Source of the DNA: Chloroflexota bacterium
GTDB lineage: Bacteria; Chloroflexota; Dehalococcoidia; GIF9; UBA5629
DNA length: 5,243 bases
Reading direction: 5' to 3'
Assembly (NCBI GenBank): GCA_026389675.1
Contig: JAPLHJ010000184.1
Span: 1-5,243, forward strand
Position numbers and translations under genes: made by a program. The notes beneath the pieces were generated by a model, which was given only the letters and a program-made list of their open reading frames with translations, was not told the DNA's origin and did no database searches. Positions 1-5,243 of the stretch are shown here, piece after piece (within the stretch, counting starts at the first letter, position 1; each line of letters begins with the position of its first letter).

Positions 1-881
1 ACCGGTACGTTGAATGTCTGCTTGAATTTCAGTGAAGTCTCCGCGTTGAAGCCCTGCGGCATATCGGGCGGTGCGTTGGTATACTGGGCTGACTCATATA
101 CCCCGATGGAGACGTCCACGGCATTTATACCGGCTGCTACCAGCTTTTTCATAACCTCGATGCTCTCGGGTACGGTACGTCCCAGCGGCACGGCCTCGTC
201 GGCGCTGATGCGGAAGAGTAGGGGGAAGTCCGGCCCGACCAGTTCGCGCGTCCTTTTGACTATCTCCAGAGGGAAGCGCACAAAGCCGTCAAAACCCCCG
301 CCATACTCGTCAGTGCGCTTATTGGCGTAGGCTGACATAAATTGGGCGATCAGGTAGCCGTGCGCACCGTGCAGTTCGGCGGCGTCGCAGCCTGCCTCCC
401 TGGCGCGGCGCGCGCCCTGGGCGTATTTCTCCACCATGTCTTTTATCTCATCGATGGTCATGGCCTGGGGAACCTGGCGCAGCACCGGATCGGGTACGTC
501 CGAGGCTGAGATAGGGGCTTTGCCGCCGATGAACATGGGGAAGGTGCTGCGGCCCGGGTGGTAAAGCTGGACGACCAGTTTCGTGCCGTATTTATGCACG
601 GTATCCGCCAGCCTGCGGAATCCGGGGATAAACTTGTCGTCATGCAGGCAGAGCTGGTGCCCGCTGCCCAATCCCCGCTCGCCGTCGATGGCGGTCACTT
701 CGACTATGATCATGCCGAATCCGCCTTTAGCCCTCTGCTCATGGTACTTGATCAGCCTGTCTGAGACCCCGCCGCCGTCGGCGGCGAATCCGCTGCCCAT
801 GGGCGGGACGGACAGGCGATTTTTAACCTCCAGATTACCGATTTTTATGGGCTGAAAGAGGGCTGCGTATTTATCTGACAT
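1..881 (-). CDS. NADH:flavin oxidoreductase / Old Yellow Enzyme family protein, N-terminal part (truncated by window edge)
   Basis: The first 293 codons of an FMN-dependent oxidoreductase are present; the C-terminus lies outside the window. The TIM-barrel hallmarks appear in order: LFQPIKIGNLEVKNRL followed by PPM (about 9-28), the QLYHPGR strand (105-111), HGAHGYL (171-177) with the paired histidines H171/H174 that contact the substrate and Y176 as likely proton donor, NKRTDEYGG (188-195), and R224 in LLFRIS, probably an FMN contact. The family reduces activated C=C bonds with NAD(P)H. The N-terminus resembles 2,4-dienoyl-CoA reductase and enoate reductase types, which carry an extra Fe-S/FAD half of about 300 residues. 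Whether that half exists here cannot be seen, so the substrate is unknown. The ATG at 881 is chosen because AAGGAG stands 6 nt upstream. The gene follows feoB after 83 nt, and a functional tie to iron uptake is not evident. Confidence 0.93.
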   Translation of the reverse strand, partial: MSDKYAALFQPIKIGNLEVKNRLSVPPMGSGFAADGGGVSDRLIKYHEQRAKGGFGMIIVEVTAIDGERGLGSGHQLCLHDDKFIPGFRRLADTVHKYGTKLVVQLYHPGRSTFPMFIGGKAPISASDVPDPVLRQVPQAMTIDEIKDMVEKYAQGARRAREAGCDAAELHGAHGYLIAQFMSAYANKRTDEYGGGFDGFVRFPLEIVKRTRELVGPDFPLLFRISADEAVPLGRTVPESIEVMKKLVAAGINAVDVSIGVYESAQYTNAPPDMPQGFNAETSLKFKQTFNVP

Positions 882-887
882 GGGGGA

Positions 888-893
888 CTCCTT
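888..893 (-). promoter_or_regulatory. Ribosome binding site of the flavin oxidoreductase gene
   Basis: AAGGAG on the minus strand stands 6 nt before the ATG at 881. It is a near-ideal Shine-Dalgarno and fixes the start codon. It also shows that this gene is translated independently of feoB, whether or not the two share a transcript. Confidence 0.8.
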
Positions 894-900
894 AGATGTG

Positions 901-960
901 AAATTTTGCGCTGACTTAATAGGATAGCACTTTATAAGGGCAGGCGGGAAAATATGCGCT
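901..960. repeat. Imperfect 12-nt direct repeat in the feoB/oxidoreductase gap
   Basis: The plus strand reads AAATTTTGCGCT at 901-912 and AAAATATGCGCT at 949-960, matching at 10 of 12 positions with start points 48 nt apart. The pair flanks most of the 83-nt gap between the feoB stop and the oxidoreductase start. The rest of the gap is AT-richer than the genes but shows no hairpin followed by a T run and no clear promoter. The repeat could be a regulator site or chance. Confidence 0.2.
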
Positions 961-964
961 TTTA

Positions 965-2674
965 TCAGATAGGCAACAGGTTGACAAGCCCGCCGGCGGT
1001 CAGGCCGGCCAGAATCATGATGCCCAGGGATTTAAGCAGACTGCGGAAACCCATCTCCCTGAACATGATGGCCAGGGTGGCGATGCAGGGGAAGAACATC
1101 ACCAGAACGATGCTGCTGACCACAAGCTGCTTGGCGGACAGTCCCAGCGGGGCCAGAAGCGCCATGGCGGCATCCATGCGGAAGAAGGCGACGAAGATGG
1201 CGGCTATGGCGTCTTTAGGCAGACCCAGCAGCCCGCTGATGACGGGGGCGGTAAAGTTGGCGATGGCCTGGAAAATGCCGACCATGTTGAGTATATTGAT
1301 TACCGGGATGGCTATGATCATGATGGGGACAGCCTCAACGATGAAGCCGCGCACTCTCAGCCAGAGCTTCTCCGTGGTCAGCCTCCAGGGGAATAACCGG
1401 TAAGGGGGTATCTCTATCAGCAACTCCGGCGTGAAACCCTTCACCATGAGGTTAAGCAGGATGCCGATAATGACCCAGGCCAGAAGCAGCGTGGCATAGA
1501 TGATGGCCACATACTGTATGCCGTGCTGGCCGACAATACCCAGGATGAGTGCTTGCAGTGAAGCGCAGGGCACGGCGATGGAGATGAGCGTCATGGCGAT
1601 GAAGCGCTCCTTGCGACTCTCCAGCACGCGGGTGGCCAGCATGGCCGGGACGTTGCAGCCGAAGCCCAGGATAGTGGGTATGATGGCGTAGCCGTGCATA
1701 CCGAAACGGTGCATAACGGTATCGATCATCACCGCCAGGCGCGGCAGGTAGCCCGTATCCTCGAGCAGTCCCAGCGCGAAGTAGAAGGTGATGATATAGG
1801 GCAGTACCAGGGCGAAGGGCACGTAAAGGGCCGTGGTTAGCAACCCCCACGATTCCACGAAATCTATCCGCCCGTTGACCAGTCTGCCGATTAAAATGTC
1901 GTGCAAAAAGCCGCTGCTGCCCGTAAAGGTGCTTACCCACGATACCACCGGCAGCCAGAGCGTTTTGAAAATCGGGTCGGCGACGAAGCGGTAAAGGGCG
2001 TCCCCGCCATAGCGGACAAACAGAAAAACGGAGACGGCTACCAGCAGGGCTATGAGAGTGCCGGACAGTGGTTTCACGGTAGCGTCGGCCAGGGTTTCAC
2101 CGAAAGTGTGGTGGCGGTGCGTGACCTGTTGCACCTGCCCGATTATCTCACCGATGCGTGCCCAGCGTTCCTCCCTTGTGGCAGCGGGGTTGGCACGCAT
2201 TACAGCGTGCGGGATGCTTTCCACCAGGTCCTTGATGCCTTCGCCCGTGGTGGCCACGGTGGGCATAACAGGCACGCCCAGCATACGCTCGAGGGCGATT
2301 AAATCTATGCTGATGCCGATATGGCGTGCGTCGTCCCAGACATTGAGAGCGACGATTACGGGTATCCTTTCCTCGAGCAGCTCCAGAGTCAGGTATAAAT
2401 CACGCTCCAGGTTGGTGGCATTGACCACATTGATGATGATGTCGCCCGACCTGAGCATCTGCCGGGCCACCTCGCCGGCCTTGCCCGAGCTTTCCAGTGA
2501 ATAGACGCCGGGCGTATCGATAACCTCAGCCTCTTGCTGACCTACCTGCATGTGCCCGGAGGAGAAGCCGATGGCGGTGCCCGGGTAATTATCCGAAATT
2601 ACGTGCGAACCCGTCAGGTGCGAGAAGAGGACGCTCTTGCCAGCGCCGGGATTACCGGCAAGCAGTATTTTCAT
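965..2674 (-). CDS. feoB: FeoB ferrous iron transporter (compact form, 569 aa)
   Basis: Inner-membrane Fe(II) importer with an N-terminal G-protein domain. The G domain shows G1 GNPGAGKS (7-14), G3 DTPG (53-56), the FeoB signature NATNLERDLYLTLELLE (85-101), G4 NVWD (111-114) and a G5-like ATTGEGI (141-147). Hydrophobic helices begin near 204. The membrane domain carries GFGCNVPA (337-344), a cysteine at 370 in VPCASLQ, and FFPCIATLA (527-535) with RE.G after it. The protein is shorter than typical FeoB (about 650-770 aa). The segment between G domain and membrane, which normally holds the GDI helices, is only about 45 residues. The G2 loop and the second cysteine motif deviate from consensus (see findings). 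The ATG at 2674 is chosen because GTPase homology starts there; an in-frame extension to 2839 lies within feoA and is not FeoB-like. The gene overlaps feoA by 23 nt, has no strong ribosome binding site, and is probably translationally coupled. It ends in tandem stops TGA TAA. No feoC is seen. Confidence 0.95.
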   Translation of the reverse strand: MKILLAGNPGAGKSVLFSHLTGSHVISDNYPGTAIGFSSGHMQVGQQEAEVIDTPGVYSLESSGKAGEVARQMLRSGDIIINVVNATNLERDLYLTLELLEERIPVIVALNVWDDARHIGISIDLIALERMLGVPVMPTVATTGEGIKDLVESIPHAVMRANPAATREERWARIGEIIGQVQQVTHRHHTFGETLADATVKPLSGTLIALLVAVSVFLFVRYGGDALYRFVADPIFKTLWLPVVSWVSTFTGSSGFLHDILIGRLVNGRIDFVESWGLLTTALYVPFALVLPYIITFYFALGLLEDTGYLPRLAVMIDTVMHRFGMHGYAIIPTILGFGCNVPAMLATRVLESRKERFIAMTLISIAVPCASLQALILGIVGQHGIQYVAIIYATLLLAWVIIGILLNLMVKGFTPELLIEIPPYRLFPWRLTTEKLWLRVRGFIVEAVPIMIIAIPVINILNMVGIFQAIANFTAPVISGLLGLPKDAIAAIFVAFFRMDAAMALLAPLGLSAKQLVVSSIVLVMFFPCIATLAIMFREMGFRSLLKSLGIMILAGLTAGGLVNLLPI

Positions 2675-2921
2675 CTGTGACGCCGCCCGGTACCACCAGT
2701 ATTTTATCCGCGATGCCGCGTCCCAGCGAAACCTGCACGTTGTCGATGCGGACGGTGATGGGACCGCGCATATACATGGAGCAGAACCGCGTGATGAGCT
2801 TGCCCGGCCTGATGCCCATGGCCGTGAGTTTCTCCTCAAGTCCGTGGCCGCCCTCGACAGTTGACACGACCGCCTCCTGGCCGTCCTTCATTTGTGAAAG
2901 TGTAATTATATTATTTTCCAT
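2652..2921 (-). CDS. feoA: FeoA, small SH3-like partner of FeoB
   Basis: An 89-residue cytoplasmic protein of the FeoA family, the accessory factor needed for FeoB-mediated Fe(II) uptake, which is thought to act on the FeoB G domain. Visible family features are LSQMKDGQEA near the N-terminus, the GLEEKLTAMGIRPG turn (27-40), GPITVRIDNVQVSLGRGIADKILV (53-76) forming the small beta-barrel, and a short polar tail. Length matches the family (about 75-90). An upstream in-frame ATG at 2936 exists but would start inside fur. The ATG at 2921 is preferred because AGGGG lies 6 nt upstream and homology begins right after it. It starts 2 nt after the fur stop and its 3' end overlaps feoB by 23 nt, so fur, feoA and feoB are almost certainly one mRNA. 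Confidence 0.93.
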   Translation of the reverse strand: MENNIITLSQMKDGQEAVVSTVEGGHGLEEKLTAMGIRPGKLITRFCSMYMRGPITVRIDNVQVSLGRGIADKILVVPGGVTDENTACR

Positions 2922-2923
2922 TC

Positions 2924-3337
2924 TCAACCCCTGCACTGCGGGCAGTAGCCGCTCAAGTTCATCTCGGCGCTGACGATTTTGAAGCCGCCGGCCCTGGCGA
3001 TCTCGTCCCTGACCCTTTTTACTACTGGATATTCAAATTCGATCACGGACCCGCAGCCTATGCAGACCAGGTGGAAGTGGCTGCCGTTACGCCCGGCCTC
3101 GTAGTGGTGGTGCTCCTGTCCCAGGTGCGATTCAACCACCAGTCCCAGTTCCTTAAATTTACCTATAGCCCGGTAGACAGTGGAAAGGCTGATGCGAGGG
3201 TTCTTGCGGCGCGCCCTGGCGTAAATCTCGTCCGCTCCAAGGTGCACGCCCCCGCGGCTGATGATATCGAAAACCAGGGCCCGCTGCGCGGTCATACGCG
3301 AACCAGGGCTTTTCAGGATTGTTTTATTGAATTTCAT
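2924..3337 (-). CDS. fur: Fur-family metal-responsive transcriptional repressor
   Basis: A 137-residue Fur-family protein, close to the usual 135-150. The N-terminal winged helix includes MTAQRALVFDII (15-26), HLGADEIY (32-39) and the recognition-helix stretch ISLSTVYRAI (49-58). The C-terminal metal domain has HHHYE (76-80) and H87/H89 of HFHLVC, which resemble the regulatory metal sites, plus two CxxC pairs (C92/C95 and C132/C135) typical of the structural zinc site. As a subtype, Fur is preferred over Zur or PerR because feoA and feoB follow directly; sequence alone does not settle it. The ATG at 3337 is chosen because family homology starts just after it. An in-frame ATG at 3421 would add 28 residues unlike Fur and run across the palindromic operator. 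No Shine-Dalgarno precedes 3337; see the leaderless finding. It is probably autoregulated through the box at 3355-3375. Confidence 0.94.
   Translation of the reverse strand: MKFNKTILKSPGSRMTAQRALVFDIISRGGVHLGADEIYARARRKNPRISLSTVYRAIGKFKELGLVVESHLGQEHHHYEAGRNGSHFHLVCIGCGSVIEFEYPVVKRVRDEIARAGGFKIVSAEMNLSGYCPQCRG
2928..2932 (-). promoter_or_regulatory. Ribosome binding site of feoA, inside the 3' end of fur
   Basis: AGGGG on the minus strand lies 6 nt before the ATG at 2921 and overlaps the last codons of fur. It supports the 2921 start over the earlier ATG at 2936 and suggests feoA translation is coupled to termination on fur. Confidence 0.55.
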
Positions 3338-3344
3338 TTTTACA

Positions 3345-3373
3345 ATATTACTGCTAATGCAAATTATTTGCAA
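3345..3373 (-). promoter_or_regulatory. Predicted promoter of the fur-feoAB operon
   Basis: On the minus strand TTGCAA (3373-3368) stands 17 nt before TAATAT (3350-3345). Each hexamer matches the sigma-70-type consensus at 4 of 6 positions and the spacing is ideal. The -10 ends only 7 nt before the fur ATG, so transcription would begin at or within a base or two of the start codon. The operator palindrome covers the -35 and most of the spacer, the expected place for repression. It is the best candidate in the 93-nt gap, but prediction by eye only. Confidence 0.45.
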
Positions 3374-3375
3374 TA
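3355..3375. promoter_or_regulatory. Fur-box-like palindromic operator (7-1-7)
   Basis: The 15-nt core at 3358-3372 is TGCAAATTATTTGCA, a perfect 7-1-7 inverted repeat around one central base. Flanking bases extend it to 21 nt with 9 of 10 pairs matching. The 7-1-7 architecture is that of Fur-family operators such as TGATAAT-N-ATTATCA. The outer TG/CA and inner AAT-N-ATT agree with that consensus, while the remaining bases differ. It lies 17 nt upstream of the fur ATG, over the predicted -35, so the likely ligand is the Fur protein encoded next to it. Confidence 0.75.
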
Positions 3376-3430
3376 AAGATACGGAAACGAGTGTGCAGGG
3401 GCTTAAAGAAGTTGAAGTCACGGGGAGTAG

Positions 3431-4030
3431 TTACGCCCCGGTCAGGCCGGCCAGCAGTCGGCGCGCTTTTTCGGCCGCCCGTCCCCTGTGGCTGATGAGG
3501 TTCTTAACGTCGGGAGGCAACTCGGCTATAGTTTTATTATATTCCGGCAGGAAGAAGATGGGGTCATAGCCGAAACCGTTGTCCCCTTTCGGCTCGAGAG
3601 CGATGCAGCCCTCGCAGGTTCCCTCAGTGGTCTGGGTCAGCTTGCCCGGTTGAGCGATGGCTATGACGCATTTGAACCTGGCCTGCCGCATGTCCTGCGG
3701 GATATCCCTGAGCTTGTTTAACAGGAAGCTGACGCGCTCGGTGTCGCTGGCGTTATCCCCGGCGTAGCGCGAGGAGCGTACACCGGGTTCTCCTCCCAGT
3801 GCATCCACCTCCAGTCCGGAATCGTCCGCTAAAGTAAGAAGCCCGCTCAGGGCCGCGTAAAACTCGGCCTTGACGCGGGCGTTCTCTTCAAATGTAGTAT
3901 AGTTCTCTTCAGCTTCCCGGCTGATGCCGGCCTGGTCGAGCGTTACCGTCTCGATATCCAGCCCTTTGAGCAGGTCCCTGTATTCGGCGGCCTTGCCCTT
4001 ATTGGTGGTGGCCAGCAATAGCCTCAGCAT
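3431..4030 (-). CDS. rdgB: RdgB/HAM1-family XTP/dITP diphosphatase
   Basis: A 199-residue cytoplasmic house-cleaning enzyme that hydrolyses non-canonical purine triphosphates (dITP, XTP, ITP) to the monophosphate and pyrophosphate, keeping deaminated bases out of DNA and RNA. All family motifs are present: ATTNKGKAAEY (7-17) for triphosphate binding, FEENARVKA (47-55), LADDSGLEVDAL (67-78) with the Mg-binding and catalytic aspartates D69/D70, PGVRSSRYAG (82-91), NGFGYDPIFF (151-160), and KNLISHRGRA (176-185), which closes the base pocket. Length is normal (about 195-205). The ATG at 4030 lies 8 nt after the stop of the fbp gene. No convincing Shine-Dalgarno precedes it, so translational coupling to fbp is likely. 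Confidence 0.96.
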   Translation of the reverse strand: MLRLLLATTNKGKAAEYRDLLKGLDIETVTLDQAGISREAEENYTTFEENARVKAEFYAALSGLLTLADDSGLEVDALGGEPGVRSSRYAGDNASDTERVSFLLNKLRDIPQDMRQARFKCVIAIAQPGKLTQTTEGTCEGCIALEPKGDNGFGYDPIFFLPEYNKTIAELPPDVKNLISHRGRAAEKARRLLAGLTGA

Positions 4031-4038
4031 GGGGCTGG

Positions 4039-5133
4039 TTAAATCTTCTCGAAGCGTTTGGCCAGCTTTTTCATAACCTGCGGCATGGTGGTGTATTCCA
4101 TTTCGTCCAGCGGCAGCCGGTGGGGTTCGAAGGGGCCGTGCCGCCTGAGCATATCGGCCATGTCCATGGCCTGCTGCCGGGCATTATCGAAGGCCACGTC
4201 GTCGAACATGTCGACCGGTCCCACCAACTTGCCTTCAGCGAGCTGGAAGCCTGCGGCGATAACGCGCGGAGGGCCGGCGAAACGCGTGGGATTGCATCCT
4301 TTCACCGACACGGGTGTGAGCGGGCCGTTATGGGAGCCGCGCATCCAGCCTTCCACGATGTGCGGCCGGGCGAAAGGCTCCAATACTTCGCCGACCGCCG
4401 GGAAGATGCCCTGCGCCCGCACGATGCAGACGGGGTCATCCTTGCCCACGTAGCGCCCGGCAAGCAGGGACAGCTTTTGCGTGGACGAGGTAGCGGCTAT
4501 CTCACCTGTTTCGCGGGAGTAAATGGACTTCACGCTGTAACGCGAAGGCGCGCCGATGAAGACCAGCATATCGTAGATCTCGTCAGGGCAGTTGAAGATG
4601 ATGCGTTTGCTCTCTTTGACGTCATGCACTTCGAACTTGAAGCCCGCGTGCATATTGGAGGAGATAACCAGGCCGATGGTGTTGAAAGGATCGCAGAACA
4701 TCGAGTAAAGCGGCAGGTTCCATGCGCCGGAGGCCGTCTTATCGGCCATGAAGACGATGACCGGCTCTGCCTCACGCTCGTCGATCTCCATCTCGGCCAC
4801 GCCCGGCCCCTGGCCCTTGACGTTGCCGGAGAAGGCGTCCGAGAGCAGGTCCTGTCCCGCGCCATGCAGTTTCAATTTCTTGGCGATGGCGGTGCAGCTC
4901 TGGAAAGCATTCCAGGCCATCTCGTGGACCTTGCTATTGTCGATGCCGTGCTTGTGAGTCATGATGAACTGCAGGTCGTCGCCACAGCGGGTGACGTGGT
5001 AATCGATGAGCAGCCCGGACTTCCTGGCCTTAGCCATGCAGGTCTCGCCCTCTGCCATCAGGTCCGGGTGCATGCTGCAATGTCCCACCCATCCACCTAT
5101 ATCAGCCTTGATCACACTAATAGTGAGTTTCAT
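4039..5133 (-). CDS. fbp: Bifunctional fructose-1,6-bisphosphate aldolase/phosphatase (class V FBPase)
   Basis: A 364-residue enzyme that joins dihydroxyacetone phosphate and glyceraldehyde-3-phosphate to fructose-1,6-bisphosphate and then dephosphorylates it to fructose-6-phosphate, making gluconeogenesis unidirectional. Length fits the family (about 360-400). The N-terminus TISVIKADIGGWVGHCSMHP is diagnostic. Candidate Mg ligands are D11, H18, D52, D53, Q94, D131, D232 and D233. The aldolase residues are seen as Y228 and the Schiff-base lysine K231 in RYVGKDDP, with Y347 in EYTTM. This matches, one position earlier, Y229/K232/Y348 as I recall them from the Thermoproteus and Sulfolobus enzymes. 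Both activities should therefore be intact. FNTIGLVISSNMHAGF and CNPTRFAGPPR are other conserved stretches. The ATG at 5133 is fixed by AAAGGAGG 4 nt upstream. It leads a likely two-gene unit with rdgB. Confidence 0.96.
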   Translation of the reverse strand: MKLTISVIKADIGGWVGHCSMHPDLMAEGETCMAKARKSGLLIDYHVTRCGDDLQFIMTHKHGIDNSKVHEMAWNAFQSCTAIAKKLKLHGAGQDLLSDAFSGNVKGQGPGVAEMEIDEREAEPVIVFMADKTASGAWNLPLYSMFCDPFNTIGLVISSNMHAGFKFEVHDVKESKRIIFNCPDEIYDMLVFIGAPSRYSVKSIYSRETGEIAATSSTQKLSLLAGRYVGKDDPVCIVRAQGIFPAVGEVLEPFARPHIVEGWMRGSHNGPLTPVSVKGCNPTRFAGPPRVIAAGFQLAEGKLVGPVDMFDDVAFDNARQQAMDMADMLRRHGPFEPHRLPLDEMEYTTMPQVMKKLAKRFEKI

Positions 5134-5137
5134 TAAG

Positions 5138-5145
5138 CCTCCTTT
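5138..5145 (-). promoter_or_regulatory. Strong ribosome binding site of the FBP aldolase/phosphatase gene
   Basis: AAAGGAGG on the minus strand, fully complementary to the usual bacterial anti-Shine-Dalgarno, ends 4 nt before the ATG at 5133. The spacing is slightly short, but this is the best Shine-Dalgarno match in the window and supports a bacterial host. Confidence 0.8.
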
Positions 5146-5204
5146 GAATGATATTTATTTTCGGCCATACCGTGAAGCCAGGCATGCTAAACGGAATTAC
5201 GTAT

Positions 5205-5232
5205 ATGATAAGTATGCCCGGGTGTATCGCAA
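5205..5232 (-). promoter_or_regulatory. Predicted promoter of the fbp-rdgB unit
   Basis: TTGCGA (5232-5227, 4 of 6 consensus) and TATCAT (5210-5205, 5 of 6) are separated by 16 nt on the minus strand. This would give a 5' leader of roughly 65 nt before the ATG at 5133. The remainder of 5134-5243 holds no open frame or hairpin that I can support. Confidence 0.4.
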
Positions 5233-5243
5233 ATTATCAGGTG

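Noticed and set aside
954..1403. Plus-strand open frame antisense to feoB
   Set aside because: It is a shadow of the feoB frame, methionine-rich from reversed CAT codons and without family features; the same holds for the other plus-strand frames within 1500-2504.
1452..1940. Second minus-strand frame inside feoB
   Set aside because: It overlaps the conserved FeoB membrane domain in another frame and its translation is low-complexity Arg/His/Ala-rich.
2675..2839. In-frame N-terminal extension of feoB by 55 codons
   Set aside because: It is read entirely through feoA in another frame, is Arg/Ser-rich and unlike FeoB, and GTPase homology begins exactly at the ATG at 2674.
3338..3421. In-frame N-terminal extension of Fur by 28 codons
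   Set aside because: It would cover the palindromic operator and promoter, and the added residues do not resemble Fur proteins.
3422..3441. CGGGG/CCCCG inverted repeat at the rdgB stop as a terminator
   Set aside because: The stem is only 5 bp with a 10-nt loop containing the stop codon, and no T run follows on the minus strand.
4120..5136. Long plus-strand open frame (338 codons) opposite the FBP aldolase/phosphatase
   Set aside because: It lies wholly antisense to a well-conserved enzyme gene, its translation shows no recognisable motif, and high GC with strong codon bias readily produces stop-free antisense frames.

Overview
The window reads as an ordinary bacterial chromosome segment of fairly high GC. 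All six genes lie on the minus strand, so transcription runs from high to low coordinates. In transcription order they are: a bifunctional fructose-1,6-bisphosphate aldolase/phosphatase (4039-5133), a RdgB/HAM1-type XTP/dITP pyrophosphatase (3431-4030), a Fur-family regulator (2924-3337), FeoA (2652-2921), FeoB (965-2674), and the N-terminal part of an Old Yellow Enzyme family flavin oxidoreductase that runs off the low-coordinate edge (1-881). There are no RNA genes, mobile elements or CRISPR arrays that I can see.

Organism: The archaeal-type (class V) FBP aldolase/phosphatase is known from archaea and from deep-branching or anaerobic bacteria. The bacterial-type Fur with two CxxC pairs and the strong AAGGAGG-like ribosome binding sites indicate a bacterium. 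An anaerobic lineage such as Chloroflexota (Dehalococcoidia-like) or a thermophilic or acetogenic Firmicute would fit. This is inference from gene content, not a phylogenetic assignment.

Layout: The fbp-rdgB pair has an 8-nt gap and appears to be one transcription unit, with a plausible promoter at 5205-5232 and a strong Shine-Dalgarno. A 93-nt gap (3338-3430) then separates rdgB from fur. It contains the most informative non-coding element here: a near-perfect 21-nt palindrome (3355-3375) with 7-1-7 Fur-box architecture but a non-standard sequence. It overlaps a predicted promoter for fur. The genes fur, feoA and feoB are packed tightly (2-nt gap, then a 23-nt overlap). They form what looks like a self-regulated ferrous-iron uptake operon: Fur senses iron and represses its own operon, while FeoA and FeoB import Fe(II). 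The flavin oxidoreductase follows feoB after 83 nt and has its own ribosome binding site.

The points most worth checking are the divergent Fur box, the possibly leaderless fur mRNA, and the compact 569-residue FeoB with a changed G2 loop and a degenerate second cysteine motif in its membrane domain. I do not see evidence for an undescribed multi-gene system.
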